A stretch of DNA of 47,335 bases, taken from positions 18 to 47,352 of the forward strand of contig NZ_ALWW01000019.1 in the NCBI RefSeq assembly GCF_000344175.1. The letters run 5' to 3'. The stretch is from Listeria fleischmannii subsp. fleischmannii LU2006-1 (GTDB lineage: Bacteria; Bacillota; Bacilli; Lactobacillales; Listeriaceae). The first letter of the stretch is position 1. The number at the start of each line of letters is the position of its first letter. Under the pieces are notes generated by a model. It made no database searches. It was not told the origin of the DNA and saw nothing but the letters and a program-made list of their open reading frames with translations. The translations under genes were made by a program, and so were the position numbers. Of this stretch, positions 30,901 through 40,736 are shown in pieces.

Positions 30901-31463
30901 CGGTAGGGTTTGATCTTTATTCGCAAATGTTGCAAGAAGCCATTGAAGCGCGTCGTCCTAAGGATGAACGTGAACCGGTTGCGCCAGTCGAAATTGATAT
31001 TCAGGTGGATGCTTATATTCCGGAATATTATATTACCGATAGTAGACAAAAAATTGAAATGTATAAACGCTTCCGAAATGTCCTAGATGTAGAGGAACTG
31101 GAATCGCTGAAAAGCGATATGATAGATCGTTTTGGGGAATATCCCGAAGAAGTGGAATATTTATTTACAGTAACAGAACTGCGTGTACATGCACTGCTTG
31201 TGGGTGTTGAGTCGATTAAGGAAGAAGGGAAGAAAATTACGATTTTATTCTCGGAAAAAGGAACGGCGAACATTCGCGGCGATAAAGTGATGGAAGTGAT
31301 TGCGGAATACGGCCGTAGTGTAGGTGTTGGTATGGAGGGGACATGCCTAAAACTTGTTATGAATGTACAAAATAAAAACTTGCAAGAATGGTTATATGCA
31401 GTGAAATCTATCATCGAAAATTTAAAAATGGCTTTAAAAGAGCCGAGTGAGGTTGAAAGCTAG
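27918..31463 (+). CDS. mfd: transcription-repair coupling factor
   Basis: 1181 aa. Mfd removes RNA polymerase stalled at lesions and recruits UvrA. Order of parts: UvrB-homology region (about 1-350), RNAP-interacting Tudor-like domain with YVVHVNHGIARYVG (about 498-560), SF2 translocase with Walker A in VGDVGYGKTEVALR (about 651-664) and DEEQ at 755-758, RecG-like motif VI RGRVGR, and the C-terminal TRCF domain (about 1010-1110). TTG start at 27918 with GAAGAGGAG upstream. Intact and of normal length. Confidence 0.97.
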   Translation: MALKGLKELIYEQKEIRQIIRAINDRKESQLVTGLSGSSRALFASVLEGATQKQTLLITHNLYHAQKLYDDLLTLLDGDRLFLYPADELISSELSVSSPELRGQRVEALDFLLSEKPGILVVPVAGLRKILPPVSLWKKYNLQIAQGEEIEPEQLKLSLVTMGYTMSDMVNTPGEFSIRGGIIDVYPITEEFPIRIELFDTEIDSLRYFDVETQRSHQQIEEFRILPATEILLEQAYFPDIVTRLEKGLADTLKNMKNEEDKQGLMENIETDLELLRSGIKPDMFFKYIGLAYPDPASLLDYAAQNMLIILDEYSRIQETDERLEKEEAEWQTETLSRLETIREVKLGHHFRELMEAVQVPKVYLTLFQKAQGVMRVAQTTNLVYKQMQQFHGQMSVLKTEIESWNKNNYAVVLLAPSVERATKMQQTLADYDMESVILAREDDVPKYGVVQFVIGSFQNGFELPLAKVAIISETELFNKKTKKVKKRQKLSNAERIQSYSELKVGDYVVHVNHGIARYVGMETLEISGVHKDYLLLVYQGEDKLFIPVEQLDLVQKYVGAEGKAPKLNKLGGSEWKRVKTKVKASVQDIADDLIKLYAEREAEKGFAFSPDSDMQREFEDSFPYQPTEDQVRSIREIKHDMERIRPMDRLLVGDVGYGKTEVALRAAFKAVMDGKQVAFLVPTTILAQQHFETMKERFQGFPINIGLLSRFRTRKQQNETISGLASGTVDIVVGTHRLLSKDVKYRDLGFLIVDEEQRFGVTHKEKIKQIRSKIDVLTLTATPIPRTLHMSMLGVRDLSVIETPPANRFPVQTYVTEQNNVLIREAIERELARDGQVYYLYNRVESILQKADEISMLVPDARVAVAHGQMTESELESVILSFLEGEYDVLVTTTIIETGVDIPNVNTLFVQNADHMGLSQLYQLRGRVGRWNRIAYAYFMYQKDKILREEAEKRLQAIKEFTELGSGFKIAMRDLSIRGAGNILGAQQHGFIDSVGFDLYSQMLQEAIEARRPKDEREPVAPVEIDIQVDAYIPEYYITDSRQKIEMYKRFRNVLDVEELESLKSDMIDRFGEYPEEVEYLFTVTELRVHALLVGVESIKEEGKKITILFSEKGTANIRGDKVMEVIAEYGRSVGVGMEGTCLKLVMNVQNKNLQEWLYAVKSIIENLKMALKEPSEVES

Positions 31464-31496
31464 AAAAAAGGGGATTTTAGAGAAAGGTGGCGGAGT

Positions 31497-33086
31497 ATGT
31501 CTGAACGCTCGATTAAAAATTTAATGCGTGGCGCTATGTGGCTTACAATTGCCTCGCTTATTTCTAAAATTTTAAGTGCCGTTTATCGTGTTCCGTTTCA
31601 AAATATGGTAGGGGATGTTGGATTTTATATTTTTCAACAAGTCTATCCACTTTACGGAATTGCGATGACACTTGCACTCGGAGGCTTTCCGGTTGTGATT
31701 TCCAAAATGATGGCAGAGGCGGAAGGAGATTACCGCAAACAACAAATTATTTTGCAATCTGTTTACCGGACCTTACGAACTTTAAGTATCATTTTATTTC
31801 TTTTTCTATTCATATTTGCTTATTGGATTGCAAGCTTAATGGGTGATGTTAAACTTGTTTCATTAGTACGTACAGTCAGTTTTGTATTTTTGCTTACTCC
31901 GCAACTAGCTTTTTTACGAGGGTATTTTCAAGGGCAAGATGACATGGTCCCAACTGCTGTCTCACAAACTATCGAACAACTGATTCGTGTAGGCGTCATT
32001 ATTATCGGCGCATGGTTAGCCATAAGAAGTGGGCAGGATCTTTACACAGCAGGAAGCATGGCGATGAGCGGCGCATTTTTCGGGGGCTTAGCGGCAGTTC
32101 TCATTTTAAGGCATTATCATAAAAAGCGAGTGGCTAGCGGCTTTCTCAAAGTTTGGGGCACCTTTACGAAAAAGGCTGAAAAAAAAGGAATTGCCAAAGC
32201 TTTTTTGGTACAAAGTTTGGCCTTTTGTACGGTTAGCGCAATGCTCATTTTATTTCAGCTTATCGATTCGTTTCAAGTGTACCGTTTAATGATAGATGGA
32301 GGGATTCCAGACCTTATTGCTAAAGCTTTAAAAGGGGTATATGATAGAGGGCAGCCTATTTTGCAACTCGGACTTGTCATTTCAACTGGCCTAGCGCTTG
32401 CGCTTGTGCCGATGATTACGGCAGCGCGTATTAGCAGGGAACAAATTAAACTAAAACGTTCTGTCTTTCTTGCGATGAAGTTAACACTTATTTTTTCAGG
32501 TGCCGAAACGGTAGGTCTGATTGTTATTATGCGCCCGCTTAATCAAATGCTTTTTGAAACAAGTGATGGTACGCTTGTCTTACAAGTTTTTATGCCAGCT
32601 GTATTTTTAAGTTCACTTATTATTATGATGAGCAGTATTTTACAAGGTTTTGGAAAAATAGCGGTTCCTGCTGTTGCGGTTTTAATCGGTGGGGTCATCA
32701 AATGCATAGGAAATGCAATACTTGTCCCCCGTTACGCAACTTTAGGCGCCTCTTTAGCCACCTGTATGGGCTTGCTTATGGTTTTAATTCTCTGTTATTT
32801 GGCTTTAAAACAAAATGTGAATGTGCCGTTTTTTGAGCGGCGGACGATTTTGAATTTGGTTGGGGCGCTTTTTGTGATGTGTGTGATTCCTGTGCTTTGG
32901 GAATGGGGTCTCCCGTTTACAACGAGGCTTGGAAGCGCCGTGCAAGCAATTTTCAGTGCCGTTTTAGGGGGCGCCGTATTTTTAATCTTCGCGCTCCGCT
33001 ACAAATTGCTAGTCCCAAGAGATTTCACCTATTTACCGTTTGGGGCTAAACTTTTATGGTTAAGTCAACGGGTTATAAAAAAATAA
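31497..33086 (+). CDS. MOP-superfamily flippase (SpoVB/MurJ/YabM-like)
   Basis: 529 aa polytopic membrane protein with about 14 hydrophobic segments, in the polysaccharide-biosynthesis/MurJ group of the MOP superfamily. It starts with NLMRGAMWLTIASLISKILSAVYRVPF, the amphipathic-plus-TM1 region common to SpoVB-like proteins. In Bacillus the positional equivalent is yabM, between mfd and yabN/yabO. It probably flips a lipid-linked sugar precursor; which one cannot be decided from sequence, and lipid II flipping is possible. The MazG-like yabN gene found here in Bacillus is missing. Confidence 0.88.
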   Translation: MSERSIKNLMRGAMWLTIASLISKILSAVYRVPFQNMVGDVGFYIFQQVYPLYGIAMTLALGGFPVVISKMMAEAEGDYRKQQIILQSVYRTLRTLSIILFLFLFIFAYWIASLMGDVKLVSLVRTVSFVFLLTPQLAFLRGYFQGQDDMVPTAVSQTIEQLIRVGVIIIGAWLAIRSGQDLYTAGSMAMSGAFFGGLAAVLILRHYHKKRVASGFLKVWGTFTKKAEKKGIAKAFLVQSLAFCTVSAMLILFQLIDSFQVYRLMIDGGIPDLIAKALKGVYDRGQPILQLGLVISTGLALALVPMITAARISREQIKLKRSVFLAMKLTLIFSGAETVGLIVIMRPLNQMLFETSDGTLVLQVFMPAVFLSSLIIMMSSILQGFGKIAVPAVAVLIGGVIKCIGNAILVPRYATLGASLATCMGLLMVLILCYLALKQNVNVPFFERRTILNLVGALFVMCVIPVLWEWGLPFTTRLGSAVQAIFSAVLGGAVFLIFALRYKLLVPRDFTYLPFGAKLLWLSQRVIKK

Positions 33087-33104
33087 AGAAAGAGGTATTG
33101 ATTT

Positions 33105-33371
33105 ATGCGATTAGATAAATTTTTAAAAGTATCAAGGTTAATAAAACGACGCACGGTTGCAAAAGAGGTGGCTGAAAAAGGTCGCATTGCGATAAACGGA
33201 GTGGTTGCAAAGCCAGGTACAAATGTAAAAGTCGGGGATGAACTAGTCATCCGTTTTGGTCCTAAAACTGTTACTGCAAAAATTGATCGTTTAGAAGAAA
33301 ATGCGAGAAAAGAAGCTGCTGCTGAAATGTACACGATTATAAGTGAAGTACGGAATAGTGAAGAAAATTAA
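33105..33371 (+). CDS. rqcP: S4-domain RNA-binding protein RqcP (YabO/Hsp15-like)
   Basis: 88 aa. The S4 fold covers residues ~1-60 ([38 protein letters not shown]). In Bacillus, RqcP (YabO) binds the large ribosomal subunit with peptidyl-tRNA and works with RqcH to add alanine tails to stalled nascent chains. Position between the flippase and divIC equals yabO. AGAGGT site upstream. The ribosome-quality-control role is inferred from the family. Confidence 0.93.
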   Translation: MRLDKFLKVSRLIKRRTVAKEVAEKGRIAINGVVAKPGTNVKVGDELVIRFGPKTVTAKIDRLEENARKEAAAEMYTIISEVRNSEEN

Positions 33372-33470
33372 AGAATTGGAGTGTCAGCGTGTTTAAGCGG
33401 GCACTTTTTTTATGAAATCGAATATGCATAAAAAGTCAAGAAAAAAATCACTTGAATTCTCGGATAGCGA

Positions 33471-33499
33471 TGGACAAATGATGGATTTATTGGTATTAT
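33471..33499 (+). promoter_or_regulatory. divIC promoter
   Basis: TGGACA (33471-33476), 17-bp spacer, TATTAT (33494-33499) with TG extension. Confidence 0.55.
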
Positions 33500-33542
33500 T
33501 CTAACTAAGAATCCTTTTTTACAAAGCTAGGAGGTGCGATGA

Positions 33543-33951
33543 ATGAAAAATGATAAAACGGTAACGCGTATGCAAAATCGTTACATCAAAGATACACAAA
33601 CTAAGAAAAAAATCAAAAATCGTCGTCGTGTTGCCTTGGCTAGAAGGCTTTCAGGGCTTGCTATAATTTTAGCTATCGTTTTCGGTGCGCTATTTTTCAC
33701 CTATACGAAACAAGCTCTATTACTCCAAAGAAGAAAAAAGACTGAAAAAGTACAAAACAAGAGCAAAAAAGACTAAGCGGTAGAAGATTCATAAAAAGGA
33801 AGAAAAAGCTTTAAAAGGGCAAATCAATAAATTACATGATGATGATTATATTGCAAAATTAGCTAGAAGCGAATATTACCTTTCGAAAGAAGGCGAAATC
33901 ATTTTCAACACACCAACAGAAAATGAGAAGAAAAAAACTTCAGCGAATTAA
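33543..33951 (+). CDS. divIC: cell-division protein DivIC (frameshifted in this sequence)
   Basis: DivIC/FtsB joins FtsL and DivIB in the divisome. The N-terminal basic cytoplasmic tail and one membrane segment (about residues 37-57, IILAIVFGALFFTY) are normal. The frame then stops at 33774-33776 after 77 aa. The expected remaining coiled coil and C-terminus (KGQINKLHDDDYIAKLARSE, and FNTP near the end) reads in the +1 frame to TAA 33949-33951. Because that frame has a TAG at 33781, one indel is not enough; at least two small indels in the A-rich tract 33725-33800 are needed. divIC is normally essential, so sequencing error is likeliest. Confidence 0.85.
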
Positions 33952-33964
33952 TATGCAAACTATT

Positions 33965-33992
33965 TTGATATGGTCTTTAATAAAGTTATAAT
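33965..33992 (+). promoter_or_regulatory. yabR promoter
   Basis: TTGATA (33965-33970), 16-bp spacer, TATAAT (33987-33992). Confidence 0.6.
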
Positions 33993-34034
33993 AAAGGTTG
34001 TAAAGAGTGATTTTTAAGGAGGAAGCTTTTTTTT

Positions 34035-34460
34035 ATGTCGATCGAAGTAGGCAACAAGTTACAAGGGAAAGTTACAGGGATTACTAATTTTGGGGCATTT
34101 GTGGAGCTTGAAGGTGGCAAAACAGGACTTGTCCATATTAGTGAAGTTGCGGACAACTATGTGAAAGATATTAATGATATTTTAACTGTTGGGGATGAAG
34201 TGACCGTTAAAGTGATGAATGTTTCTGATGACGGGAAAATTGGTCTTTCAATTCGTAAAGCTGTAGATCGTCCGGAACGTCCAGAACGTAATTATGATAA
34301 AAAACCTAAGTTTAACAAAAAACCAGCAAGAACTGCGAAACCTGCTGAAAACTTTGAAGATATCATGGCGCAATTTTTAAAAGATAGTGAAGATCGCTTA
34401 TCAACAATTAAACGTCAAACAGAATCAAAACGCGGTGGACGCGGCGCTCGTCGTGGCTAA
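34035..34460 (+). CDS. S1 domain RNA-binding protein (YabR-like)
   Basis: 141 aa. A single S1 OB-fold occupies residues ~6-75 (LQGKVTGITNFGAFVELEGGKTGLVHISEVAD). The remaining basic tail is Lys/Arg-rich and probably disordered, ending in a short helix (FEDIMAQFLKDSEDRLSTIKRQ). It corresponds to yabR between divIC and tilS. Proposed to bind RNA, perhaps on ribosomes; the function is unproven. AAGGAGGA lies upstream of the ATG. Monocistronic between a promoter and a terminator. Confidence 0.92.
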   Translation: MSIEVGNKLQGKVTGITNFGAFVELEGGKTGLVHISEVADNYVKDINDILTVGDEVTVKVMNVSDDGKIGLSIRKAVDRPERPERNYDKKPKFNKKPARTAKPAENFEDIMAQFLKDSEDRLSTIKRQTESKRGGRGARRG

Positions 34461-34481
34461 AGCGATTATAGGAATAAATTT

Positions 34482-34508
34482 AGGATGGGACTTCCCCATC
34501 CTTGTTTT
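34482..34508 (+). terminator. yabR terminator
   Basis: Stem AGGATGGG/CCCATCCT followed by TGTTTTT. Confidence 0.7.
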
Positions 34509-34537
34509 TCTCATTAAGTGAAAGAAAGGTTTTTTTC

Positions 34538-36478
34538 ATGGATGATTTTCTAAGGCGTGTAGAAGCTGAAATTCAAAAAAATGATTTAATCCGGCCAAAT
34601 GAAAAGGTGCTTGTAGCAGTGTCTGGTGGTCCGGATTCTTTCGCGTTGCTTCATTTTTTAATGAAACGGCAAAGCCCGAATAATCTTGTTGTTTTACATG
34701 TGAATCATTCCCTGCGCAGTGAGTCGGACGAGGAAGCTGAATTTGTACGCGCTTTTGCAGAGGAACATAAGCTTCCTTTTATCCAAGAAAAAGTGGATGT
34801 AAAGAAACTTGCAGAGGAAGAAAAACGGGGAATTGAAGACGCTTCAAGGGTTGCTAGATATCGTTTTTTTGAAAAAATAGTGTTAGAAACAGGCATTTCA
34901 AAAGTAGCGCTTGCCCATCACGCCGATGATCAGGTTGAAACGATTTTAATGCGTCTTATGAGAGGGAGTTCGAGTGTTGGTTATGCTGGAATCCGCCCGC
35001 TTCGTCCGTTAAAAGAAGGGGCCATCATTCGTCCGTTTCTAGCGGTTACTAAAAAGGAGATTGAGGATTATCTTAAAGAAAATGCCATTTCCTACATGCT
35101 TGATACCTCAAATGATTCAGATGCCTATACTCGAAATCGTTTGCGCCACCACGTTACCCCTTTTTTGGGAAAAGAAAATAAGGGGTTGCAGCGTCATTTT
35201 AAAAAATTTTCTGATGAAATGTGGGAAGATCTCCATTTTTTAGATGAACTTGCGCGTAATAAATATGATGAATTAATAACGAAAACGGAAAATGGAATTA
35301 AATTAAATATAAAACAACTGGAAAATATGGCGATTCCTTTACAACGCCGCCTAATTCATTTACTATTAAAATATCTGTATAATAATGATATTCAGCTTGT
35401 CACTAAACGCCATGTCGAAGCGATTTTTGGAGTGATTCACGGTGACAATCCATCAGCGACACTTAATTTACCTAAAAGTGTGCTTATCAGACGTACATAT
35501 GATCAACTAGAAGCACTTTTTTATAAAAAAGAAGCAAAAAAGGAATTTTATTATCAGATAGCTCCGAATGACAGGATTGAAATGTTAGATGGTTCTGTTT
35601 TTAAAATGAGGCAAAAAAGTTCAGTTGTGCAAACGGCTGGATTAGATGGCATTATTTTAGATGCAGACGCAGTTTCTCTTCCACTTGTGATTCGAAATCG
35701 CATGCCTGGTGACAAGATGACCTTGAAAGGAACAGGAGGAACAAAAAAATTAAAAGATATTTTTATTGACGCGAAAATACCGCAATTTTTAAGAGATACA
35801 CTTCCTGTGATTACAGATAATGATGGGAAAATTTTGTGGGTACCAAGTGTTAAAGAATCCTGTTATGTTGTAAAACCAAGTCGCGAGAAAAAACAATATA
35901 TTATGAGGTATAGCAAGAATTTAGGAGGAAAAAAGAGCATGCATAATGATATTCAAAAAGTGCTATTTAGTGAAGAGGAAATACAAAATAAAATTCGTGA
36001 ACTTGGTACGGAATTAACAACCGAATACGAAGGGCGTAATCCGCTAGTAGTTGGCGTTTTAAAAGGTGCGACGCCGTTTATGACGGATTTGATGAAACGT
36101 ATGGATACGTATTTGGAGATGGATTTCATGGATGTTTCTAGTTATGGAAATGGGATGGTTTCTTCTGGGGAAGTGAAAATCATTAAAGATTTAAACACTT
36201 CTGTCGAAGGAAGAGACGTACTTATTGTAGAAGATATTATTGATAGTGGAAGAACGCTAAGTTATCTAGTGGACTTAATTAAATATCGCAAAGCAAAATC
36301 AGTTAAACTCGTGACACTACTTGATAAACCAGAAGGTAGAAATGTGGATATTGACGCAGACTATGTTGGTTTTGTTGTACCAAATGAATTTGTTGTAGGT
36401 TATGGTTTGGATTTTGCTGAAAAATATCGCAATTTACCGTATATCGGGGTTTTAAAACCTGAAATTTATGCGGAGTGA
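34538..36478 (+). CDS. tilS/hprT: fused tRNA(Ile)-lysidine synthetase / hypoxanthine phosphoribosyltransferase
   Basis: 646 aa. Residues 1-467 are TilS, which converts C34 of the CAU anticodon tRNA-Ile to lysidine: PP-loop SGGPDS at 29-34, HHADDQVET, and C-terminal TilS domains. Residues 468-646 are a complete HPRT (Hpt) that salvages hypoxanthine and guanine: PRPP loop in [14 protein letters not shown]. Separate genes in Bacillus; fused in Listeria (lmo0219). An AGGAGG at 35923-35928 sits 10 nt before the in-frame ATG 35939 at the junction, so free HPRT might also be made. The upstream ATG 34538 has GAAAGAAAGG. Confidence 0.95.
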   Translation: MDDFLRRVEAEIQKNDLIRPNEKVLVAVSGGPDSFALLHFLMKRQSPNNLVVLHVNHSLRSESDEEAEFVRAFAEEHKLPFIQEKVDVKKLAEEEKRGIEDASRVARYRFFEKIVLETGISKVALAHHADDQVETILMRLMRGSSSVGYAGIRPLRPLKEGAIIRPFLAVTKKEIEDYLKENAISYMLDTSNDSDAYTRNRLRHHVTPFLGKENKGLQRHFKKFSDEMWEDLHFLDELARNKYDELITKTENGIKLNIKQLENMAIPLQRRLIHLLLKYLYNNDIQLVTKRHVEAIFGVIHGDNPSATLNLPKSVLIRRTYDQLEALFYKKEAKKEFYYQIAPNDRIEMLDGSVFKMRQKSSVVQTAGLDGIILDADAVSLPLVIRNRMPGDKMTLKGTGGTKKLKDIFIDAKIPQFLRDTLPVITDNDGKILWVPSVKESCYVVKPSREKKQYIMRYSKNLGGKKSMHNDIQKVLFSEEEIQNKIRELGTELTTEYEGRNPLVVGVLKGATPFMTDLMKRMDTYLEMDFMDVSSYGNGMVSSGEVKIIKDLNTSVEGRDVLIVEDIIDSGRTLSYLVDLIKYRKAKSVKLVTLLDKPEGRNVDIDADYVGFVVPNEFVVGYGLDFAEKYRNLPYIGVLKPEIYAE

Positions 36479-36782
36479 TAACATTTCACTTTTAGTGCTT
36501 TTCTTTGCTAAAATATAAAGATAAGTAGAAAGCTTGATAATAGACATAAAAATGCATCTAAACATGCAAATTAGTAGGCAACTCGCTACGGTTATGCTAT
36601 TATTAATTTTAGTTTTTTAGCTCATATTACCTATTTGAGGAATGAATTTACTAATAAATGAATCTTCGTGAGAGAAAATGAATCTCGGATGTGTTTTTTC
36701 GGAAAAACAGGGAAAAGATTGGTATTCCTTGAATCAAATCTTGAAAGTATAATCCAGGCTCTTACGTGGGAGGAGGTAAGGA
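36479..36782 (+). other. intergenic region upstream of ftsH
   Basis: About 304 bp, AT-rich. A perfect -10 TATAAT (36748-36753) lies 30 bp before the start codon with a weak -35, and a GGAGGAGG ribosome site follows. No CtsR or other operator and no small gene were recognised. Confidence 0.4.
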
Positions 36783-38869
36783 ATGAACAGATTTTTTAGA
36801 AATGCGATATTTTATGTCATAATATTCCTAGTTATCATTGGGATTGTAGCTTCCTTTAACACAAATAAAGAGGCAGCCAAAGATATTAGTTATTCAGAGT
36901 TTATGACGAAACTGCAAGACGGGGATGTAAAATCATTTACGATTCAACCTGACCGCAGTGTTTATACAATTGAAGGTGAATTTAAATCATCGGATAAATC
37001 ATCAAGTGATGATAAAAAAGGTTTAGGACAAAATAAAAGTGACACTGCCTTTACAACATACGCGATTAGCAGTGACACACTGTTAACGGATATGGAAAAA
37101 GCAGCGGATAGCAATGATACGAAAATTGAAGTCGTGCCTGCGAAACAAAATAGTGGCTGGGTAACATTCTTTTCTTCTATCATCCCGTTCTTAATCATTA
37201 TCATCTTGTTCTTCTTCTTAATGAGCCAATCCCAAGGTGGTGGCGGCGGTAAAGTTATGAGCTTTGGTAAAAGTAAAGCTAAACTTTACAATGATGACAA
37301 GAAGAAAGTTCGATTTACAGATGTTGCGGGGGCAGATGAGGAGAAACAAGAGCTTGTTGAAGTTGTTGAGTTCTTGAAAGATCCGCGCAAATTTGCTGAC
37401 TTAGGGGCTCGTATTCCAAAAGGTGTTCTTTTAGTCGGACCTCCGGGAACAGGTAAAACATTACTTGCTCGTGCTGTTGCAGGCGAAGCGGGAGTACCAT
37501 TCTTCTCCATTAGTGGTTCAGACTTTGTGGAAATGTTTGTTGGTGTTGGGGCGAGTCGTGTTCGTGATTTATTCGAAAATGCGAAGAAAAATGCGCCTTG
37601 TATTATCTTTATCGATGAAATTGATGCTGTAGGTCGTCAACGTGGAGCAGGAATGGGCGGCGGTCACGATGAACGTGAACAAACGCTAAACCAATTGCTT
37701 GTTGAAATGGATGGTTTCGGAGGAAACGAAGGAATTATCATTATCGCAGCAACTAACCGTGCTGATGTACTTGATCCAGCCCTTCTTCGTCCAGGTCGTT
37801 TTGACCGTCAAATTATGGTTGATCGTCCAGATGTTAAAGGACGTGAAGCAGTATTACGTGTCCACGCTAGAAATAAACCTTTAGCGAAAAGCGTGGATTT
37901 AAAAGCCATTGCACAACGTACACCAGGTTTCTCTGGAGCGGATTTAGAAAACTTACTGAATGAAGCGGCATTAGTTGCTGCTCGTGCAGATAAAAAACAA
38001 ATTGATATGAGCGATTTAGATGAAGCAAGTGACCGCGTTATTGCTGGTCCAGCTAAGAAAAATCGTGTCATTTCTAAAAAAGAACGCAAAACAGTTGCTT
38101 ATCACGAAAGTGGGCATACTGTAGTTGGAATGGTCCTTGATGAGGCCGAAACCGTGCATAAAGTAACCATCGTCCCACGTGGACAAGCAGGTGGTTATGC
38201 GGTTATGTTACCAAAAGAAGATCGTTTCTTGATGACAAAAGCGGAACTTCTTGACCGCATTACAGGTCTCCTAGGTGGTCGTGTTGCCGAGGAAATTACC
38301 TTTGGTGAAGTGACAACTGGCGCAAGTAACGATTTTGAACGTGCAACTGAAATTGCCCGTCGTATGGTTACAGAATGGGGTATGAGTGACAAAATTGGCC
38401 CTCTTCAATTCTCATCAGGTAATGGGCAAGTATTTATGGGACGCGATTTCGGAAATGATAAAGGATTTTCGGATAAGATTGCGTACGAAATTGATACAGA
38501 AGTTCAAAGTATCATTCGCTACTGTTATGACCGTGCCAAAAATATTCTGTTAGAACACAAAGAGCAACATGTTCTTATCGCAGAAACACTTCTTGAAGTG
38601 GAAACACTTGATGCTCGTCAAATTCGTTCGCTATTTGATGATGGAGTAATGCCTCCGGATGCTGATACGTTAACAGTGGAAGAGTATCCTTCTGAAAAAG
38701 ATAACGAAGAACCAAAATCTTTTGATGAAGAAAAGAAGAGATGAAGCATGAAGATAAGATTGAGCGCGAAGAGGCCAGCGAGGAATTTGGAGACGCACCT
38801 AAAGAAGTAACGTCTGAAGAATCCCCAAATGCTGAAGAAACGCCACAAGATAAAAAAGATAATGAATAA
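36783..38869 (+). CDS. ftsH: ATP-dependent zinc metalloprotease FtsH (C-terminal frameshift)
   Basis: Membrane-anchored AAA+ protease that degrades membrane and regulatory proteins. Two N-terminal membrane segments (about 5-24 and 125-147) enclose an extracytoplasmic domain. Walker A GPPGTGKT is at 219-226, Walker B in [12 protein letters not shown], arginine finger in LLRPGRFDR, and the zinc motif H441-E-x-x-H445. As read, the frame stops at 38744 after 653 aa. The usual acidic tail ([12 protein letters not shown]... to KKDNE) reads in another frame to TAA 38867-38869, implying one indel near 38737-38745. The catalytic part is intact, so only the tail is affected. Confidence 0.95.
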
Positions 38870-38872
38870 ACG

Positions 38873-38903
38873 AAAAGGACTAAGCAGATGCTTAGTCCTT
38901 TAT
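38873..38903 (+). terminator. ftsH terminator
   Basis: Stem AAAAGGACTAAGC/GCTTAGTCCTTT with a short loop; the T-run is brief. Confidence 0.7.
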
Positions 38904-38978
38904 TCAAACAAAAATATCGACAAAAAAAAATAAAAAGAGTGTTATGATACGTAAAGAATTTAAAAAGGTGGAGAGACA

Positions 38979-39755
38979 ATGATTTTAGTCATCGATGTAG
39001 GAAATACGAATTGCACATTTGGAATCTATGCTAACGAGGAGTTAAAGCATCATTTTCGAATTGCGACGAATAAGGCGAGGACGGCTGATGAGCTTGGAAT
39101 GCTCGTACTTAGCTTTTTCAACTATGCCCATGTTTCACCTGAAGAAGTGACGGATGTTGTCATTTGTTCGGTAGTTCCGCCAGCTATGCATGCAGTTCAA
39201 ACGATGAGTAAACGTTATTTTCAAGTGGATCCGCTTATTGTTGGCCCGGGCATTAAAACGGGGTTAAATTTAAAAGTTGAGAATCCACGCGAGCTTGGCG
39301 CAGACCGTATTGTGAACGCTGTGGCGGCTCTTTCGGAGTATAAAAGTCCTATTATTATTGTCGATTTCGGGACAGCGACTACCTTTTGTTATATTGATGA
39401 AAAAGGTGTTTACCAAGGAGGTGCGATTGCGCCCGGTATCATGACGGCAACAGAAGCGCTTTACAATCATGCTGCCAAATTGCCTCGTGTGGATATAAAA
39501 GCTTCGCAAAACGTTATTGGAAAATCGACAGTTTCCTCGATGCAGGCCGGTATTTATTATGGTTTCATCGGCCAGTGTGAAGGAATTATTTCTGTTATGA
39601 AAAAAGAAGCTGGGGTGAATCCAATTGTTGTCGCTACTGGTGGTTTAGCTAGACTTATTACTGAAAAATCGACACTTGTCGATGTGGTCGATCCCTTTTT
39701 AACCCTAAAAGGACTTTATGTATTATATAAGCGAAATAAAGGAGAAATGAAATGA
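38979..39755 (+). CDS. coaX: type III pantothenate kinase
   Basis: 258 aa. Phosphorylates pantothenate in the first committed step of CoA synthesis; the type III enzymes are ASKHA-fold and insensitive to CoA feedback. N-terminal phosphate motif [12 protein letters not shown], second motif [15 protein letters not shown] (about residues 125-139), and the [11 protein letters not shown] element. AAGGTGGAG lies upstream of ATG 38979. The stop overlaps the hslO start by 4 nt. Order ftsH-coaX-hslO-cysK is conserved in Bacilli. Confidence 0.96.
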   Translation: MILVIDVGNTNCTFGIYANEELKHHFRIATNKARTADELGMLVLSFFNYAHVSPEEVTDVVICSVVPPAMHAVQTMSKRYFQVDPLIVGPGIKTGLNLKVENPRELGADRIVNAVAALSEYKSPIIIVDFGTATTFCYIDEKGVYQGGAIAPGIMTATEALYNHAAKLPRVDIKASQNVIGKSTVSSMQAGIYYGFIGQCEGIISVMKKEAGVNPIVVATGGLARLITEKSTLVDVVDPFLTLKGLYVLYKRNKGEMK

Positions 39756-40635
39756 AAGATTATTTAGTGAAAGCATTAGCCTATGATGGTCGTGTGCGAA
39801 TTTATGCAGCTGTTACAACGGACACGGTTAGTGAAGGGCAAAAACGTCATGACACTTGGCCTGTTGCCTCTGCTGCGCTGGGCCGTACGATGACAGCAAC
39901 ACTATTTTTAGGTGCGATGCAAAAAGAAAATCAAAAAATTACGGCGAAAATAGAAGGCAATGGCCCGATTGGCACGATTATAGCAGATAGTGATACACAA
40001 GGAGCTATCCGCGGTTACGTCACTAATCCACATGTGAATTTTGTTGAATTAAACGAAGTTGGAAAACTAGATGTGCGCCGGGGCGTTGGGACAGAAGGAA
40101 CGCTTTCGGTTGTAAAAGATTTAGGCTTTGGTGAAAATTTTACAGGGCAAATTCCAATTGTATCGGGTGAAATTGCAGAAGACTTCACCTATTATTTAGC
40201 GAATTCAGAACAAATTAACTCATCTGTAGGTGTAGGTGTTCTTGTTAACCCTGATACTACGATAAAGGCGGCGGGCGGATTTATGCTTCAGCTGTTACCG
40301 GGAGCGGATGACTCATTAATCACCGAAATTGAAAAGAACTTAGCCAAATGTCCGACGGTTTCGCGTATGATTGACAGTGGTGAAACGCCAGAAAGTATTA
40401 TCACGCTTTTAGCAGGCGGCGAAGATAACGTGAAGTTTTAGAAACGATACCCGTCCGGTTCGAATGTAATTGTTCGAAAGAGCGTTTTAAAACGGCTATC
40501 ATTTCACTTGGAAAAGAAGAAATTCGCGCGATGATTGATGAAGAGCACGGTGCAAAAACCGAATGTCATTTTTGTAGAAATCAATATCATTTTTCAGAAG
40601 AAGAACTTGAAAGCTTATATGAAGAAGCAAAATAA
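39752..40635 (+). CDS. hslO: redox-regulated chaperone Hsp33 (frameshifted before the zinc domain)
   Basis: Hsp33 is a holdase activated by oxidative unfolding. The N-terminal substrate-binding domain (residues 1-229) is in frame and stops at 40439-40441. The zinc domain with its two cysteine pairs (C-N-C and C-H-F-C) continues one frame over to TAA 40633-40635. One T missing from the TTTT just before the premature stop (about 40437-40440) would restore a 294-aa protein, the normal length. Without the fix the protein loses its redox switch. Homopolymer position favours a sequencing error. Confidence 0.92.
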
Positions 40636-40637
40636 TG

Positions 40638-40669
40638 AACTAGCCGCCATTTATGTTGCGGCTAGTTTT
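40638..40669 (+). terminator. hslO terminator
   Basis: Stem AACTAGCCGC/GCGGCTAGTT followed by TTT. Confidence 0.8.
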
Positions 40670-40674
40670 TAAAT

Positions 40675-40704
40675 TTGACAAAATAACTCGGAATTAGGTA
40701 AAGT
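40675..40704 (+). promoter_or_regulatory. cysK promoter
   Basis: TTGACA (40675-40680), 18-bp spacer, TAAAGT (40699-40704), about 33 bp before the start codon. Confidence 0.6.
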
Positions 40705-40736
40705 AAAAGAAAAGCTATTTGGAGGAGTGTTGAACT

